64,000 bases of DNA from RBG-13-68-16 sp050018455 (GCA_050018455.1 JBEKAA010000004.1:248001-312000), one strand, 5' to 3'. Shown: positions 8,288-17,082, counted from the stretch's first letter. The notes: generated by a model from the letters alone, not told the origin. Translations and numbers: made by a program.

Positions 8288-9381
8288 TGCGGGTCGCGCT
8301 GGTGCACGATTGGCTCACGGGGATGCGGGGCGGCGAGGCGGTGCTCGCGGAGATCGCGAGCTTCTTCCCGGATGCTCCGATCTACACGCTGTTCCGCAAG
8401 GACGGGGCGGTGGCTCCTGAGCTGGCGGGCCACCCGATCCACACCTCGGCGCTGCAGCGTGTGAGCTTCGGCGGCAGGCTGTACCGCCCGCTGCTTCCGC
8501 TGATGCCGCAAGCGGTGGCCGGTTTTCGGCTCGACGGCTACGACCTCATCGTGTCTTCCAGCCACTGCGTCGCCAAGGGCGTCATCCCTCCACCCGGCGC
8601 GGTCCACGTGTGCTACTGCCACACGCCGATGCGGTACGTGTGGGACCAGCGCGACGACTATCTTCCGCAGGTCTCACCGCTGCTCCGGCCGCTGCTGCGG
8701 GCGGAGCTCGAACACCTCCGCACCTGGGATGTCGTGTCGGCTGCCCGCGTGGACCACTTCGTCGCCAACTCACGTCTGGTTGCCCGCCGCATCGAGCGCT
8801 ACTGGCGGCGCGAAGCCGAGGTGATCCCGCCGCCTGTGGACGTCGACTTCTTCACGCCGGGTGGCGAACGGGGCCCACACGTCCTGATGGTCGCCGCCCT
8901 GGTTCCGTACAAGAGGGTGGAGGTCGGCATCGCGGTCGCCAGGGAACTCGGCTTGCCGCTGCACGTCATCGGCGAAGGACCGATGCGGCGGACGCTCACG
9001 CGGCGTGCGCCGAAGAGCGTGAGCTTCCTCGGGCGGGTGACGCGCGAACGCCTGCGCGACGAGTTCCGCTCGGCGGCGTTCCTCCTGGTGCCCAACGTCG
9101 AGGACTTCGGCATGGTTACGGTGGAAGCGCTGGCCTGCGGGACGCCGGTCGTCGGCCTGGAGGGGAGCGGGACCGCCGACGTCGTGGTGAGCGGCGAGCA
9201 CGGGCAGCTCGCCGCCGACGGCTCGGTGGCCGCTCTCGTCGCCGCCTGCCGTAAGGTAATGGAGCGAAGCTTCGCGCCCGCCCAGCTTCGTTCCCGGGCC
9301 GAGAGCTTCTCCCGTCAGAGGTTCCGCCGTCGTTTCCGCTATCTCCTGGAGCGCGTCCTGCCTGCGCGCCTTTGGCCATGA
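8287..9381 (+). CDS. Glycosyltransferase family 4 (WbaZ/Mtf-like), operon gene 4
   Basis: A 364-aa GT. MRVALVHDWLTGMRGGEAVL and VCYCHTPMRYVWDQRDDYL are characteristic of a GT4 subgroup that contains O-antigen mannosyltransferases of the WbaZ/Mtf type. The donor domain has VAALVPYKRVEVGI and NVEDFGMVTVEALACGTPVV, in which the first acidic residue sits in VEDFG rather than EGFG. The ATG is fused to the stop of gene 3, and the TGA overlaps the next start (ATGA). Confidence 0.87.
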   Translation: MRVALVHDWLTGMRGGEAVLAEIASFFPDAPIYTLFRKDGAVAPELAGHPIHTSALQRVSFGGRLYRPLLPLMPQAVAGFRLDGYDLIVSSSHCVAKGVIPPPGAVHVCYCHTPMRYVWDQRDDYLPQVSPLLRPLLRAELEHLRTWDVVSAARVDHFVANSRLVARRIERYWRREAEVIPPPVDVDFFTPGGERGPHVLMVAALVPYKRVEVGIAVARELGLPLHVIGEGPMRRTLTRRAPKSVSFLGRVTRERLRDEFRSAAFLLVPNVEDFGMVTVEALACGTPVVGLEGSGTADVVVSGEHGQLAADGSVAALVAACRKVMERSFAPAQLRSRAESFSRQRFRRRFRYLLERVLPARLWP

Positions 9382-10781
9382 TCGACGAGAAGCTCCGAAT
9401 CAACCGAACCGCTCTGGTGGTGTTGGATCTCGCGGCCACGTACGTGGCGCTGTTCCTCGCCTACCACCTGCGGTTCAACGTCGAGGTCTACCCGGTCACG
9501 AAGGGTGTGCCGCCGTTCGCGCCGTACCTGGCGCTATTCCCGATCATCACGCTGATCTGGCCGGTGGCGTTCTACTTCCGAGGCCTGCTCCAAGGGAAGC
9601 CGCAGCGCTCCCGGGTGGAGGAGGCGTTCTCGGTCACCATCGCGGTTGCGGTGGCCACGCTCGTGCTGAACGCCGGCCTCGCCTTCTACCGGGACTTCAC
9701 CTACTCGCGTCTGGTGCTCGGCATCTTCGCCCTCCTCGACGTCGCGTTCGTGGTCACCGTGCGCGTGGGCTTCTGGACCGTGATGGCGCGCGTCTGGGCG
9801 TCGTCCCGCCACCGGCGGCGGGCGCTCGTCGCCGGCGCCGGGGAGCTCGGGCGGATGGTGGCCGAGAAGCTCGCCCAGCACCGCGAGCTGGGGCTCGACG
9901 TCGTGGGATTCCTCGACGACGATCCCGGCAAGGCAAGAGCGCAGTTCGAGGGACTGCCGGTCCTGGGGACGACGGATCAGCTCGGGGCGGTCGTGCAGCA
10001 GAACGGGGTCGACCAGCTGTACGTGGCGTTGCCGATCGGCGCCCAGCACAAGACCGTCCGCCTCCTCAAGCTCGCGGAGCCGCTCCTGCTGGCCGTGCGG
10101 GTCGTACCGGACCTCTTGCAGTACTACGCGCTGCGCGCCGGCGTCGAAGACCTCGACGGAATCCCCGTCATCAACCTCACGCAGATCCCGCTGGCGGGCT
10201 GGAACACCTTCATCAAGCGGCTGGTGGACCTCGTTCTCGGCTCGGTCGCTCTCGTGGTCGCGGCGCCTCTGCTGGCGGGGATCGCGCTCGTCGTCTGGCT
10301 CGAGGACCGCGGTCCGGTTTTCTACCGGCAGCTGCGCATGGGGCTCGACGGGAAGCCCTTCAGGATCGTCAAGTTCCGGACGATGATCCAGGACGCGGAG
10401 CAGGAGACCGGCCCGCGCTTCGCGGTCCCGAACGATCCACGCACCACGAGGGCCGGCCTCTGGTTGCGGCGTTTTTCCCTCGACGAGTTGCCCCAGCTCA
10501 TCAACGTGGTGCAGGGAGCGATGTCGCTGGTGGGCCCGCGACCGGAGCGGCCGGAGTTCGTGGCGCGCTTCCGCGACCGGTACCCGGAGTACATGTCTCG
10601 CCACCGCGTGCGCGCCGGCCTCACCGGCTGGGCGCAGGTGCACGACCTCCGCGGGCAGACGTCAATTCGCAAGCGGATCGCCTACGACTTGTACTACATC
10701 GACAACTGGACGCTGGCGCTCGACTTCAAGATCTTGTGGCTGACCGCAATGAGATTCTGGCGCCACCGCCACGCTTACTAG
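9378..10781 (+). CDS. Initiating polyprenyl-phosphate sugar phosphotransferase (exopolysaccharide)
   Basis: A 467-aa protein of the WcaJ/WbaP/CpsE class, which moves a sugar-1-phosphate from a nucleotide sugar to undecaprenyl phosphate, the first step of polysaccharide assembly. About four N-terminal membrane helices (residues 10-130) precede a Rossmann-like CoA_binding_3 region (ALVAGAGELGRMVAEKL), then a re-entrant membrane helix and the catalytic domain. That domain shows FYRQLRMGLDGKPFRIVKF with RTM, DELPQLINVVQGAMSLVGPR and LTGWAQVHDLRG. ATG at 9378 (ATGA overlap) rather than the TTG six bases upstream. It is last in the operon although it acts first. A structured repeat starts 5 bp after its stop. 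Confidence 0.93.
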   Translation: MIDEKLRINRTALVVLDLAATYVALFLAYHLRFNVEVYPVTKGVPPFAPYLALFPIITLIWPVAFYFRGLLQGKPQRSRVEEAFSVTIAVAVATLVLNAGLAFYRDFTYSRLVLGIFALLDVAFVVTVRVGFWTVMARVWASSRHRRRALVAGAGELGRMVAEKLAQHRELGLDVVGFLDDDPGKARAQFEGLPVLGTTDQLGAVVQQNGVDQLYVALPIGAQHKTVRLLKLAEPLLLAVRVVPDLLQYYALRAGVEDLDGIPVINLTQIPLAGWNTFIKRLVDLVLGSVALVVAAPLLAGIALVVWLEDRGPVFYRQLRMGLDGKPFRIVKFRTMIQDAEQETGPRFAVPNDPRTTRAGLWLRRFSLDELPQLINVVQGAMSLVGPRPERPEFVARFRDRYPEYMSRHRVRAGLTGWAQVHDLRGQTSIRKRIAYDLYYIDNWTLALDFKILWLTAMRFWRHRHAY

Positions 10782-10786
10782 TCCCG

Positions 10787-10928
10787 GCGCCGCCGATAGC
10801 GGACCATCTGCGTTGTCGGACTTCGGCGGCACGGATCCTCACATAGCCTCCAGCTATGCTCCGGTCCGACCGCCTCGCCCTCCTAGCATCTGGCCCACTC
10901 TCGGCGGCGCGGCTACACGCGTCAGGCC
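10787..10928. repeat. Foldback element, copy 1
   Basis: About 124-142 bp. The left end GCGCCGCCGATAG (10787-10799) is an inverted match, 12 of 13, to CTCTCGGCGGCGC (10898-10910). An inner hairpin is CATAGC (10842-10847) with GCTATG (10853-10858). The tail GGCTACACGCGTCAGGC to 10928 is also shared with the second copy at 46731-46868. It is not coding in any frame I can support. Confidence 0.75.
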
Positions 10929-10960
10929 GCCGCCCTGCCTTCGTTTAAAACAGGACAGGA

Positions 10961-11220
10961 GGAAGGGAAGAGGGGAGACGGAAGACGGGAGAGGAAGGAC
11001 GGGCGACGGAGCAAGCGCCTGGTCTTCCCTCTGCCTTCTACCCTTTACCTTCTTCCCTGGTCACACTGATCTCGCCGCCTCTGAACGTTCGAACCTGCGA
11101 ACCTTGGAACGTGCGAACGGTCTTTGCTTCTCTGCTCCTCGGCCCCTCTGCTCCTCCGCTCGTCTCACACCGGCCGGGTCGTGCCGTCCCTTTGCCCTCT
11201 TCCGTCTCCCCTCTTCCCTT
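10961..11220. repeat. Word-repeat palindrome (purine arm / pyrimidine arm)
   Basis: A 22-bp arm at 10963-10984 (begins AAGGGAAGAGGGG) is exactly inverted at 11199-11220, 214 bp apart. The interior holds smaller word runs: a CTTCCCT/TACCC pyrimidine run at 11033-11060, GTTCGAAC-type words at 11087-11121 and CTCTGCTCCT words at 11133-11164. The same vocabulary recurs at 25848-25946, 45122-45211 and 50242-50336. Confidence 0.7.
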
Positions 11221-11237
11221 TGCGGAAGGCCCGCTGC

Positions 11238-11243
11238 TAGAGT
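11238..11243 (+). promoter_or_regulatory. Candidate -10 box of the permease gene
   Basis: TAGAGT precedes a roughly 40-nt leader that contains GAGGAGGCG ahead of the ATG at 11290. This gene therefore has a normal leader. Confidence 0.35.
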
Positions 11244-11289
11244 GGCGCGACGTTGTGAGACGGTGCACAAGCTCGTTGAGGAGGCGTCG

Positions 11290-12693
11290 ATGGGACTTTC
11301 GCTCCTGCGCACCAAGCCCCTGACCCTGGTTCTGGAAGAGACCGAGGACTCCAAGCACGGCCTCAGGCGGGCACTCGGGCCGTGGGACCTCGTCGCCATC
11401 GGGATCGGCTGCATCATCGGCGTGGGGATCTTCGTGCTGCCGGGAGTGGAGGCGGCCAACCACGCCGGCCCCGGTATCATCCTCTCGTTCATGATCGCCG
11501 CCTCGGCGTGCGCGTGCGCGGCGCTGTGCTACGCGGAGCTGGCGGCGATGATCCCGGTGGCCGGGAGCGCCTACACCTACGGTTACGCAACGCTCGGCGA
11601 GCTGGTGGCGTGGATCATCGGGTGGGACCTGATCCTCGAGTACATGGTGGGCGCGAGCCTGGTGGCGATCGGGTGGTCCGCCTACCTCGTGAACCTGATC
11701 AACCACCTTGCACGGCCCTTCGGATGGCAGCTCCCCCACCAGTGGTGCGCCGCACCGTGGGGACTGGACTCCGGGATCCTGAACCTCCCGGCGGTGCTGA
11801 TCGTCGGGATCCTGACGTGGCTACTGGTGCGCGGGATCAAGGAGAGCGCCCGGGTCAACCTCGCGATGGTGATGATCAAACTGACCGTCATCCTCATCTT
11901 CATCGGCCTCACCGCCTGGTACGTCAACCCGTCGAACTGGCAGCCGTTCATGCCGTTCGGGTTCAAGGGGGTGATGACCGCGGCGGCGATCGTCTTCCTC
12001 GCGTACGTGGGATTCGACGCCGTCTCCACGACCGCCGAGGAGGCGGTGAACCCGCAGCGCGACATGCCGATCGGGATCATGGGGTCGCTGGCCGTCGCAA
12101 CGGTGCTGTACGTCGTGGTCGCCGCGATCATGACGGGCATCGTGCCGTACCGGCAGCTGAACGTCGCCGACCCGGTGGCGCTCGTACTCAACGTCCTGCA
12201 CAAGCCGTGGGCGTCGATGCTGGTGAGCGTCGGAGCGCTGGCGGGGATCACGAGCGTGCTGCTCGTCCTGCTGCTCGGCCAGCCGAGGATCCTGTTCGCG
12301 ATGTCGCGCGACGGGCTGCTGCCGCCGCTGATGTCGAAGGTGCACCCCCGCTTCCGGACGCCCTACCTCACCACGATCATCACGGGAACGGTGGTGGCGG
12401 TCTCCTCGGCGCTCACCCCGATCAACGTCGTCGCGGAGCTGTGCTCGATCGGAACGCTGTTCGCGTTCATGATCGTCTCGGCCGGCGTGCTGGTGCTGCG
12501 GCGCACCCGGGCCGACGTTCCGCGTCCCTTCAAGGTGCCCCTCTACCCCGTCATCCCGGCCCTCGGGATCGTGCTCTGCGGGTATCTCATGGCGAGCCTG
12601 CCGCTCGTGACGTGGCTGCGGTTCGTCGTGTGGCTCGTTGTCGGCCTGATCATCTACGCGGGGTACGGGTACCGGCGCAGCAAGCTGGCTTGA
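11290..12693 (+). CDS. APC-family amino acid permease (cationic amino acid transporter-like)
   Basis: A 467-aa inner-membrane transporter with about 12 hydrophobic segments. It starts MGLSLLRTKPLTLVLEETED, then GPWDLVAIGIGCIIGVGIFV, the first-helix GIG-x-IIG-x-GIF substrate-binding motif of the APC superfamily. LAYVGFDAVSTTAEEAVNPQ (helix 6/7) and LLLGQPRILFAMSRDGLLPP are typical of the CAT/YfnA branch that imports cationic or branched amino acids by proton symport. The frame is open far upstream through repeats; the ATG at 11290 has GAGGAGGCG as Shine-Dalgarno and marks the start of family similarity. Substrate is not readable from sequence. Confidence 0.9.
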   Translation: MGLSLLRTKPLTLVLEETEDSKHGLRRALGPWDLVAIGIGCIIGVGIFVLPGVEAANHAGPGIILSFMIAASACACAALCYAELAAMIPVAGSAYTYGYATLGELVAWIIGWDLILEYMVGASLVAIGWSAYLVNLINHLARPFGWQLPHQWCAAPWGLDSGILNLPAVLIVGILTWLLVRGIKESARVNLAMVMIKLTVILIFIGLTAWYVNPSNWQPFMPFGFKGVMTAAAIVFLAYVGFDAVSTTAEEAVNPQRDMPIGIMGSLAVATVLYVVVAAIMTGIVPYRQLNVADPVALVLNVLHKPWASMLVSVGALAGITSVLLVLLLGQPRILFAMSRDGLLPPLMSKVHPRFRTPYLTTIITGTVVAVSSALTPINVVAELCSIGTLFAFMIVSAGVLVLRRTRADVPRPFKVPLYPVIPALGIVLCGYLMASLPLVTWLRFVVWLVVGLIIYAGYGYRRSKLA

Positions 12694-12735
12694 GGACCGG
12701 GATTCGGGGCTCGGGGTCCGGGGTTCGCAAGAACC
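12694..12735. terminator. Short word-repeat between convergent genes
   Basis: Four variants of an octamer (GATTCGGG, GCTCGGGG, TCCGGGGT, TCGCAAGA) follow the permease stop. The flanks GGTTCGCAAGAACC form a small hairpin (GGTTC-GCAA-GAACC, 12722-12735). It could end transcripts from both sides. Confidence 0.4.
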
Positions 12736-12744
12736 GCGACGGCG

Positions 12745-14403
12745 CTAGTTCTTGATGCTGAGGACGACCATGCGGTCGAACTTGTCGGAGAGGACCCGCT
12801 GCATCCGGGTTCCGGGGAAGAGCTTGTCGAGCCGTTGGACGTCGCCGGGGCGGACGACGCACAGCACTTTGTCGCGCCCGTCGAAGAACGCGCGGATCTG
12901 GTCGTCCTGCCAGAGCACCTCGACCGGGTGCGGGCTCCAGAACGGGTCTGCGCGCCGGTCCATAACCGCGATTGGGTTGCCGGAGTGGAAGTGAACGCCG
13001 CGGGCGTAGAGCTTGCTCGCGACGACGGTCTGGCCGGCGAGGCCGTTGTCGGCCACGATCTTCGCCGTGTCGGCATCGGTGAACCCGGCCACGGCGCTCG
13101 TCGGGAGTGACATGACGCCCGCGAGGATTACGCCGAGAAACCCGGCCGCGTTCAGGACGAGTACAGGGGTGAGTCGGCGCCGCAGGAGCAGGACGCCGCA
13201 GGCGATCTGCACGACGCCGAAGGCGGCGACGACGAGGAGAACCGGGCGCATCTCGGCTGCGAGAGGGCCCCTGGCCAGGAACGGCGCGGCGACTAGGCCG
13301 GCGCCGAAGAGCGCGAAAAGCGCAGCGGCGGCGCCAGCGCGCCGGCGCATGCGGTCGAGCGAGACAGCCGAGAGCGAGAGCGCAAGGCCGACCGCCAGCG
13401 CCGGGAACAGCGGCAGGATGTAGCTCGCGAGCTTGGAGTGCGCGACCGCGAAGATGACGTACACCGCCAGGAACCACATCGCCAGGAACGTCGTCAGATC
13501 GCGGTGCTTCTTCCACCCCGCTCCAAGGAAGGCGAGCAGCGGCGTCCACGGGAACATCCCGACGATGATCACGGCCGGGTAGAAGTACTGGTTGTCGAAG
13601 TTGGTGTGCTCCGCCGCCAGGATCCGGTGCCAGTTGTCGTGGACGAGAAACTCCCAGGTGAACGCCCGGCCGTATGTCAGCGCGGCGTAGAGGTACCACG
13701 GCGCCGCCACGACCAGGAAGACGAGCCACCAGGGGTGGAGCAGGAACGACCGGAACGCCTCGCGTCTCGTGGCAACGAGCAGGAAAGCCGCGGTCGCGAG
13801 CAGCTCGGCGATGATGCCGACGGGACCCTTCGTGAGCACCGCGAGGCCTGCCGCCGCCGCGAACAGGTAGAGAAATCTTTCCAGTCGCTCCGCGTACCAG
13901 ATGTAAAACCCCCACATGCTCACGACGATCAGGGAAGTGAATACCATGTCCGTGAGCAGCGCGATCGACTGCCCGAGGTAGACCATCGCACTGGCCTGGA
14001 TGGCCGCGGCGAGCGCGGCGGCGCCCCTCGGCATGACCCGGCGGCCGAAGCCGTAGGTTGCGAGCGCGCCGAGCAGGCCGAAGATGGCCGGGATCAGCCT
14101 GGCGGCCCACGGCGTCGGTCCGAACGCTTTGAAGGACGCCATCAGGCACCAGTAGGTGAGCGGCGGCTTCTCGAACTGGGGCTGGCCGAACATCAGAGGG
14201 GTGAGCACGCTGTGGTGCTGCAGCATCTCGCGCGCCGTCTGCGCGTAGAACACCTCGTCCGGATCGGAGAGCGGAAGCGCGTTGAGGCCGGCGAAGTAGG
14301 TAATACCCGCGAGCGCCACGAGGGCCAGGAAGACTCCGGGCTTCTGCGGGAGAGCGCGCGACGCGGCCGGTTCAGGGGCGGGGGTCGGGACGGGGTCAAG
14401 CAT
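12745..14403 (-). CDS. ArnT-like membrane glycosyltransferase (GT83/PMT-like)
   Basis: A 552-aa integral membrane protein with about 11-12 helices and a C-terminal periplasmic region. The first periplasmic loop has LPLSDPDEVFYAQTAREML, carrying the catalytic acidic DPDE, then QFEKPPLTYW and TKGPVGI; all are hallmarks of undecaprenyl-phosphate-sugar:lipid glycosyltransferases such as ArnT. Known members transfer aminoarabinose, galactosamine or hexoses to lipid A or proteins; the sugar here is unknown. It starts 57 bp after the HpnI-like gene, with TAGGGT 6 nt before its ATG, so it may be both cotranscribed and separately started. Confidence 0.87.
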   Translation of the reverse strand: MLDPVPTPAPEPAASRALPQKPGVFLALVALAGITYFAGLNALPLSDPDEVFYAQTAREMLQHHSVLTPLMFGQPQFEKPPLTYWCLMASFKAFGPTPWAARLIPAIFGLLGALATYGFGRRVMPRGAAALAAAIQASAMVYLGQSIALLTDMVFTSLIVVSMWGFYIWYAERLERFLYLFAAAAGLAVLTKGPVGIIAELLATAAFLLVATRREAFRSFLLHPWWLVFLVVAAPWYLYAALTYGRAFTWEFLVHDNWHRILAAEHTNFDNQYFYPAVIIVGMFPWTPLLAFLGAGWKKHRDLTTFLAMWFLAVYVIFAVAHSKLASYILPLFPALAVGLALSLSAVSLDRMRRRAGAAAALFALFGAGLVAAPFLARGPLAAEMRPVLLVVAAFGVVQIACGVLLLRRRLTPVLVLNAAGFLGVILAGVMSLPTSAVAGFTDADTAKIVADNGLAGQTVVASKLYARGVHFHSGNPIAVMDRRADPFWSPHPVEVLWQDDQIRAFFDGRDKVLCVVRPGDVQRLDKLFPGTRMQRVLSDKFDRMVVLSIKN

Positions 14404-14409
14404 CAGCGG

Positions 14410-14415
14410 ACCCTA
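14410..14415 (-). promoter_or_regulatory. -10 box of the ArnT-like gene, leaderless type
   Basis: TAGGGT on the minus strand lies 6 nt before the ATG at 14403. A weak -35 (TTGGCT, 14440-14435) sits 19 bp upstream. Confidence 0.4.
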
Positions 14416-14460
14416 TCAGAAAGGGCAGGCGCCAGCCAAGCAGCCGGGGTGCCCGGCGGC

Positions 14461-15645
14461 TCAGCCTGCGGCTTCGGCGGAGGCGGGGTCGAGGGCAAGG
14501 GCGTCGGGCTCGACGCCGTCGCGGCGCAGCGCGGTGCGCGGGCCGATGCGGAACCGGTTGCCGCGCCACGCCACCGTCGCGCTGACAAACGGGACGGCCC
14601 ACACGACACCGACAAGAAGATCTTTGAGGAGCGTGAGCGCCGGGTAGACGACGAGCGGGCGCCGCACGCCCGCGGTTCGCTCGGAGATTGCGTCAAGCGC
14701 GGACTTGACGGCGAGCACGGCAACAGCCAGAACGACGCTTGCGCCGCTTTGCAGCGCGAGCGCCGCGGACACCGCCAGGAACACCGGGTTGAGCAGGATC
14801 TCGCCGAGGTAGCCGGCCGGGTTCATGCGGCGGCGGATGCGCGCCCAGCGCAGGTGGCGGGCGAGAAACGCGCGCAGAGGCAGGTGGCCGAGCACGTTGT
14901 CCACCGGACGGCCCGCTACCGCGACGCCGAGGCCGAGGCGCGCGACCTCCTCGCCGCTGACCTGATCCTCGGCGAGGAAGCGGGAGAGGAAGGGGAAGCC
15001 GCCGATGGCGTCGAGCGTCGAGCGACGCAGGATCATCGACTTGCCCACCACGCACACGCCACCGAGCAGGCGGTGCATGGCGGCGACGCCGCCCATCACG
15101 AACGTGTTGAGCTGGAGGCTCTCGCACGCCCCGCCGAGGCCGGTGGCCGCCACCCCGCGGAACGGCGAGGAAACGAGGCCGACACCGGGTTGCTCGAGCC
15201 TGGCGACGAAATCCCGAAGAGTGTCGGGCGCGACCCGGGTGTTGCTGTCCGAGATCCAGAGCACCTCGTGGCGCGCGTGCCGCGCGATGTTGGCGAGGTT
15301 GTTGACCTTCGGGTTGAACCCGACGGTGCGGCGATCGACGACCAGCCGGCACGGCACCTCGGGGTGCCGGGCGGCGACGGCGCGCGCGGCGGCGAGTGCC
15401 GGGTCGCTCTCTTCATCCACACCGAACAGGACCTCGTACTCCGGGTAGTCGAGCCGGAAGAAACTCTCGAGGTTCTCTTCGAGGTTAGGGTCGGCACCCT
15501 TCATCGGCTTGAGGATGCTCACTGGAGGCGGGTCTCCGGCCGGCCTGCTGGCCGTATCGCGGAGCTGACGGGCCTGAGCGAACGCCATCAACGCCAGCAC
15601 GGCCAGGCCTGGTGCGACGAGCGCGAGCAACGCGAGCGGACTCAT
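14461..15645 (-). CDS. Family 2/21 glycosyltransferase, HpnI-like (ceramide glucosyltransferase-like)
   Basis: A 394-aa GT-A enzyme. An N-terminal membrane helix (1-25) precedes PPVSILKPMKGADPNLEENL, VLFGVDEESDPAL, and KVNNLANIARHARHE. Then come WISDSNTRV (a D-x-D-like metal site), FLAEDQVSGEEVARLG (the acidic block usually D-x-D/ED), and RHLRWARIRR as the Q/R-x-x-R-W equivalent. C-terminal helices anchor it. HpnI makes N-acetylglucosaminyl-bacteriohopanetetrol and its relatives make glucosylceramide; no other hopanoid gene is nearby, so only the family is claimed. The start is the ATG at 15645; the frame runs on upstream without similarity. Divergent from the MGDG-synthase-like gene. Confidence 0.83.
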   Translation of the reverse strand: MSPLALLALVAPGLAVLALMAFAQARQLRDTASRPAGDPPPVSILKPMKGADPNLEENLESFFRLDYPEYEVLFGVDEESDPALAAARAVAARHPEVPCRLVVDRRTVGFNPKVNNLANIARHARHEVLWISDSNTRVAPDTLRDFVARLEQPGVGLVSSPFRGVAATGLGGACESLQLNTFVMGGVAAMHRLLGGVCVVGKSMILRRSTLDAIGGFPFLSRFLAEDQVSGEEVARLGLGVAVAGRPVDNVLGHLPLRAFLARHLRWARIRRRMNPAGYLGEILLNPVFLAVSAALALQSGASVVLAVAVLAVKSALDAISERTAGVRRPLVVYPALTLLKDLLVGVVWAVPFVSATVAWRGNRFRIGPRTALRRDGVEPDALALDPASAEAAG

Positions 15646-15710
15646 CGCGTGCAGCGTGAACGGTGCCGGTGAAGGCCGTGCGAAGGCCGTGCGAAGCGTT
15701 TGTGCAGTGG

Positions 15711-15716
15711 TACGCT
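15711..15716 (+). promoter_or_regulatory. Candidate -10 box of the MGDG-synthase-like gene
   Basis: TACGCT lies 19 nt before the ATG at 15736, with a GGAGACGAG ribosome-binding region between. The spacer upstream contains a tandem 11-bp repeat (gaaggccgtgc, twice, about 15671-15692). Confidence 0.35.
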
Positions 15717-15735
15717 CTCGGGCCGCGGAGACGAG

Positions 15736-17049
15736 ATGGCGGAGAGGGAAATTCAGGCGGGGCGCAAGGTGGCGCTGGTCGCGGTGGACATGGGGTACGG
15801 CCACCTGCGGGCGGCGCACGCGCTGGCGCCGGCGCTCGCGGCGCCGGTGCTCGAGCTCGACCGGCCGCCGCTGGCATCCCCTGCCGAGCAGAGGCGATGG
15901 GGGCAGGTGCGCTCCTTCTACGAGGCAGTTTCGCGCTCCTCGCAGCTCCCGGTCGTGGGACGGGCCATGCGCCGGCTCCTCGAGGGGATCACGTTCATTC
16001 CACAGCTCTACGCCGCGCGGGATCAGTCGGGGGCGACGCTCGGCGTGCGTATGCTCGAGGCGCTCGCCCGCCGCGGCCTCGGCCGGGGCATCCTCGACTA
16101 TCTGCACCGAGAGGACGCCACCCTGGTGACGACGTTCTACGCGCCGGCCGTGATCGCGGATTTCTTCGGCTACCAGCGGACGGTCTGCGTGGTGACCGAC
16201 TCCGACATCAACCGCGTCTGGGTCTCACGCTGGCCCGCGCACTCCACGGTCCACTACTGCGTGGCATCCGAGCGCGCCCTGCGCCGCCTGCGAGCATTCG
16301 GCGTGAAACCGGAGTTCATCCACCTCACCGGTTTCCCGCTGCCGCGGGATTTGGTCGGTGGGCCGGACCTCGCGGTGCTGCGAGCCAACCTCGCCGCACG
16401 CCTCGTTCGGCTCGACCGTCGCGGCGTCTTCCGCGAGCAACTCCGGGAGGAGATCGCGCACCTCGTCGGCGCGTTGCCCGCAGCCGAGGAAGGACGCCCG
16501 CCGCTGCTCACATTCGCGGTCGGGGGGGCGGGCGCCCAGCTCGGGATCGCCCGCTCCTTCCTGCCCTCGCTGCGGCGGCCGCTGGCGCACAGGCAGCTGC
16601 GGCTCGCCCTGGTGGCCGGCGTCCGCCGCGACGTGGCAGCTCGCCTGGAGCGCTGGGTGCGGGACGCCGGGCTGAGCGAGCTGCTCGGCGACGGCGTCGA
16701 GATCGTGTGCGAGGAGGGGTTCCCCGCCTACTTCGCGCGCTTCAACGGCCTGATGGCGCGCACCGACATCCTCTGGACCAAGCCCTCCGAACTGTCGTTC
16801 TACGGCGCCCTCGGGCTCCCCCTCGTGTTCTCGTGGCCTGTCGGCGTCCACGAGCGGGTCAACCGGCGCTGGGTCCTGCACCGGGGCGCGGGGTTCAAAC
16901 AGGAGAGCCCCGGGTCCGCGTGGGACTGGCTGCGCGAGTGGCTCGACGACGGGACGCTCGCCGGCGCGGCGTGGTCCGGCTACCAGCGTCTGCCCAAGTT
17001 CGGGACCGCCCGAATCGCTGAGGTGGCGGAGCGGCTGACAGGAGGCTGA
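15736..17049 (+). CDS. MurG/MGDG-synthase-like glycosyltransferase (GT-B)
   Basis: A 437-aa protein. It starts MAEREIQAGRKVALVAVDMG with YGHLRAAHAL, matching the N-terminal G-x-GH-x-x-A loop of MurG/MGDG synthases. TTFYAPAVIADFF and VVTDSDINRVWV follow. The donor-side block TKPSELSFYGALGLPLVFSW with HERVNRRWV resembles TKPG...E-x-x-N of diacylglycerol glycosyltransferases. Likely a cytoplasmic or peripheral membrane lipid glycosyltransferase. Next to two other lipid-type glycosyltransferases, it may help build a glycolipid. Specificity is unknown. Confidence 0.7.
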   Translation: MAEREIQAGRKVALVAVDMGYGHLRAAHALAPALAAPVLELDRPPLASPAEQRRWGQVRSFYEAVSRSSQLPVVGRAMRRLLEGITFIPQLYAARDQSGATLGVRMLEALARRGLGRGILDYLHREDATLVTTFYAPAVIADFFGYQRTVCVVTDSDINRVWVSRWPAHSTVHYCVASERALRRLRAFGVKPEFIHLTGFPLPRDLVGGPDLAVLRANLAARLVRLDRRGVFREQLREEIAHLVGALPAAEEGRPPLLTFAVGGAGAQLGIARSFLPSLRRPLAHRQLRLALVAGVRRDVAARLERWVRDAGLSELLGDGVEIVCEEGFPAYFARFNGLMARTDILWTKPSELSFYGALGLPLVFSWPVGVHERVNRRWVLHRGAGFKQESPGSAWDWLREWLDDGTLAGAAWSGYQRLPKFGTARIAEVAERLTGG

Positions 17050-17063
17050 CGCCGTCCGCGGCG
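17050..17063. terminator. Small GC hairpin between convergent genes
   Basis: CGCCG-TCCG-CGGCG directly follows the stop of the glycosyltransferase gene, in the 33-bp gap before the convergent PHP gene. There is no U-tract, so a terminator role is only possible. Confidence 0.25.
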
Positions 17064-17082
17064 GGATCCGACCTCTTCGTTC

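Larger units (their letters stand above)
10782..11289. other. 508-bp intergenic region made of repeats
   Basis: Holds no convincing gene. It contains the first copy of a foldback element (10787-10928), then a purine/pyrimidine word-repeat palindrome (10961-11220), then a -10-like TAGAGT (11238-11243) ahead of the permease. A short lower-GC stretch (tttaaaacagg) lies between the two repeats. Confidence 0.7.

Noticed and set aside
13438..15672. 744-residue plus-strand open frame opposite the ArnT-like and HpnI-like genes
   Set aside because: Antisense to two membrane glycosyltransferases with clear motifs; its own product is charged and motif-free.
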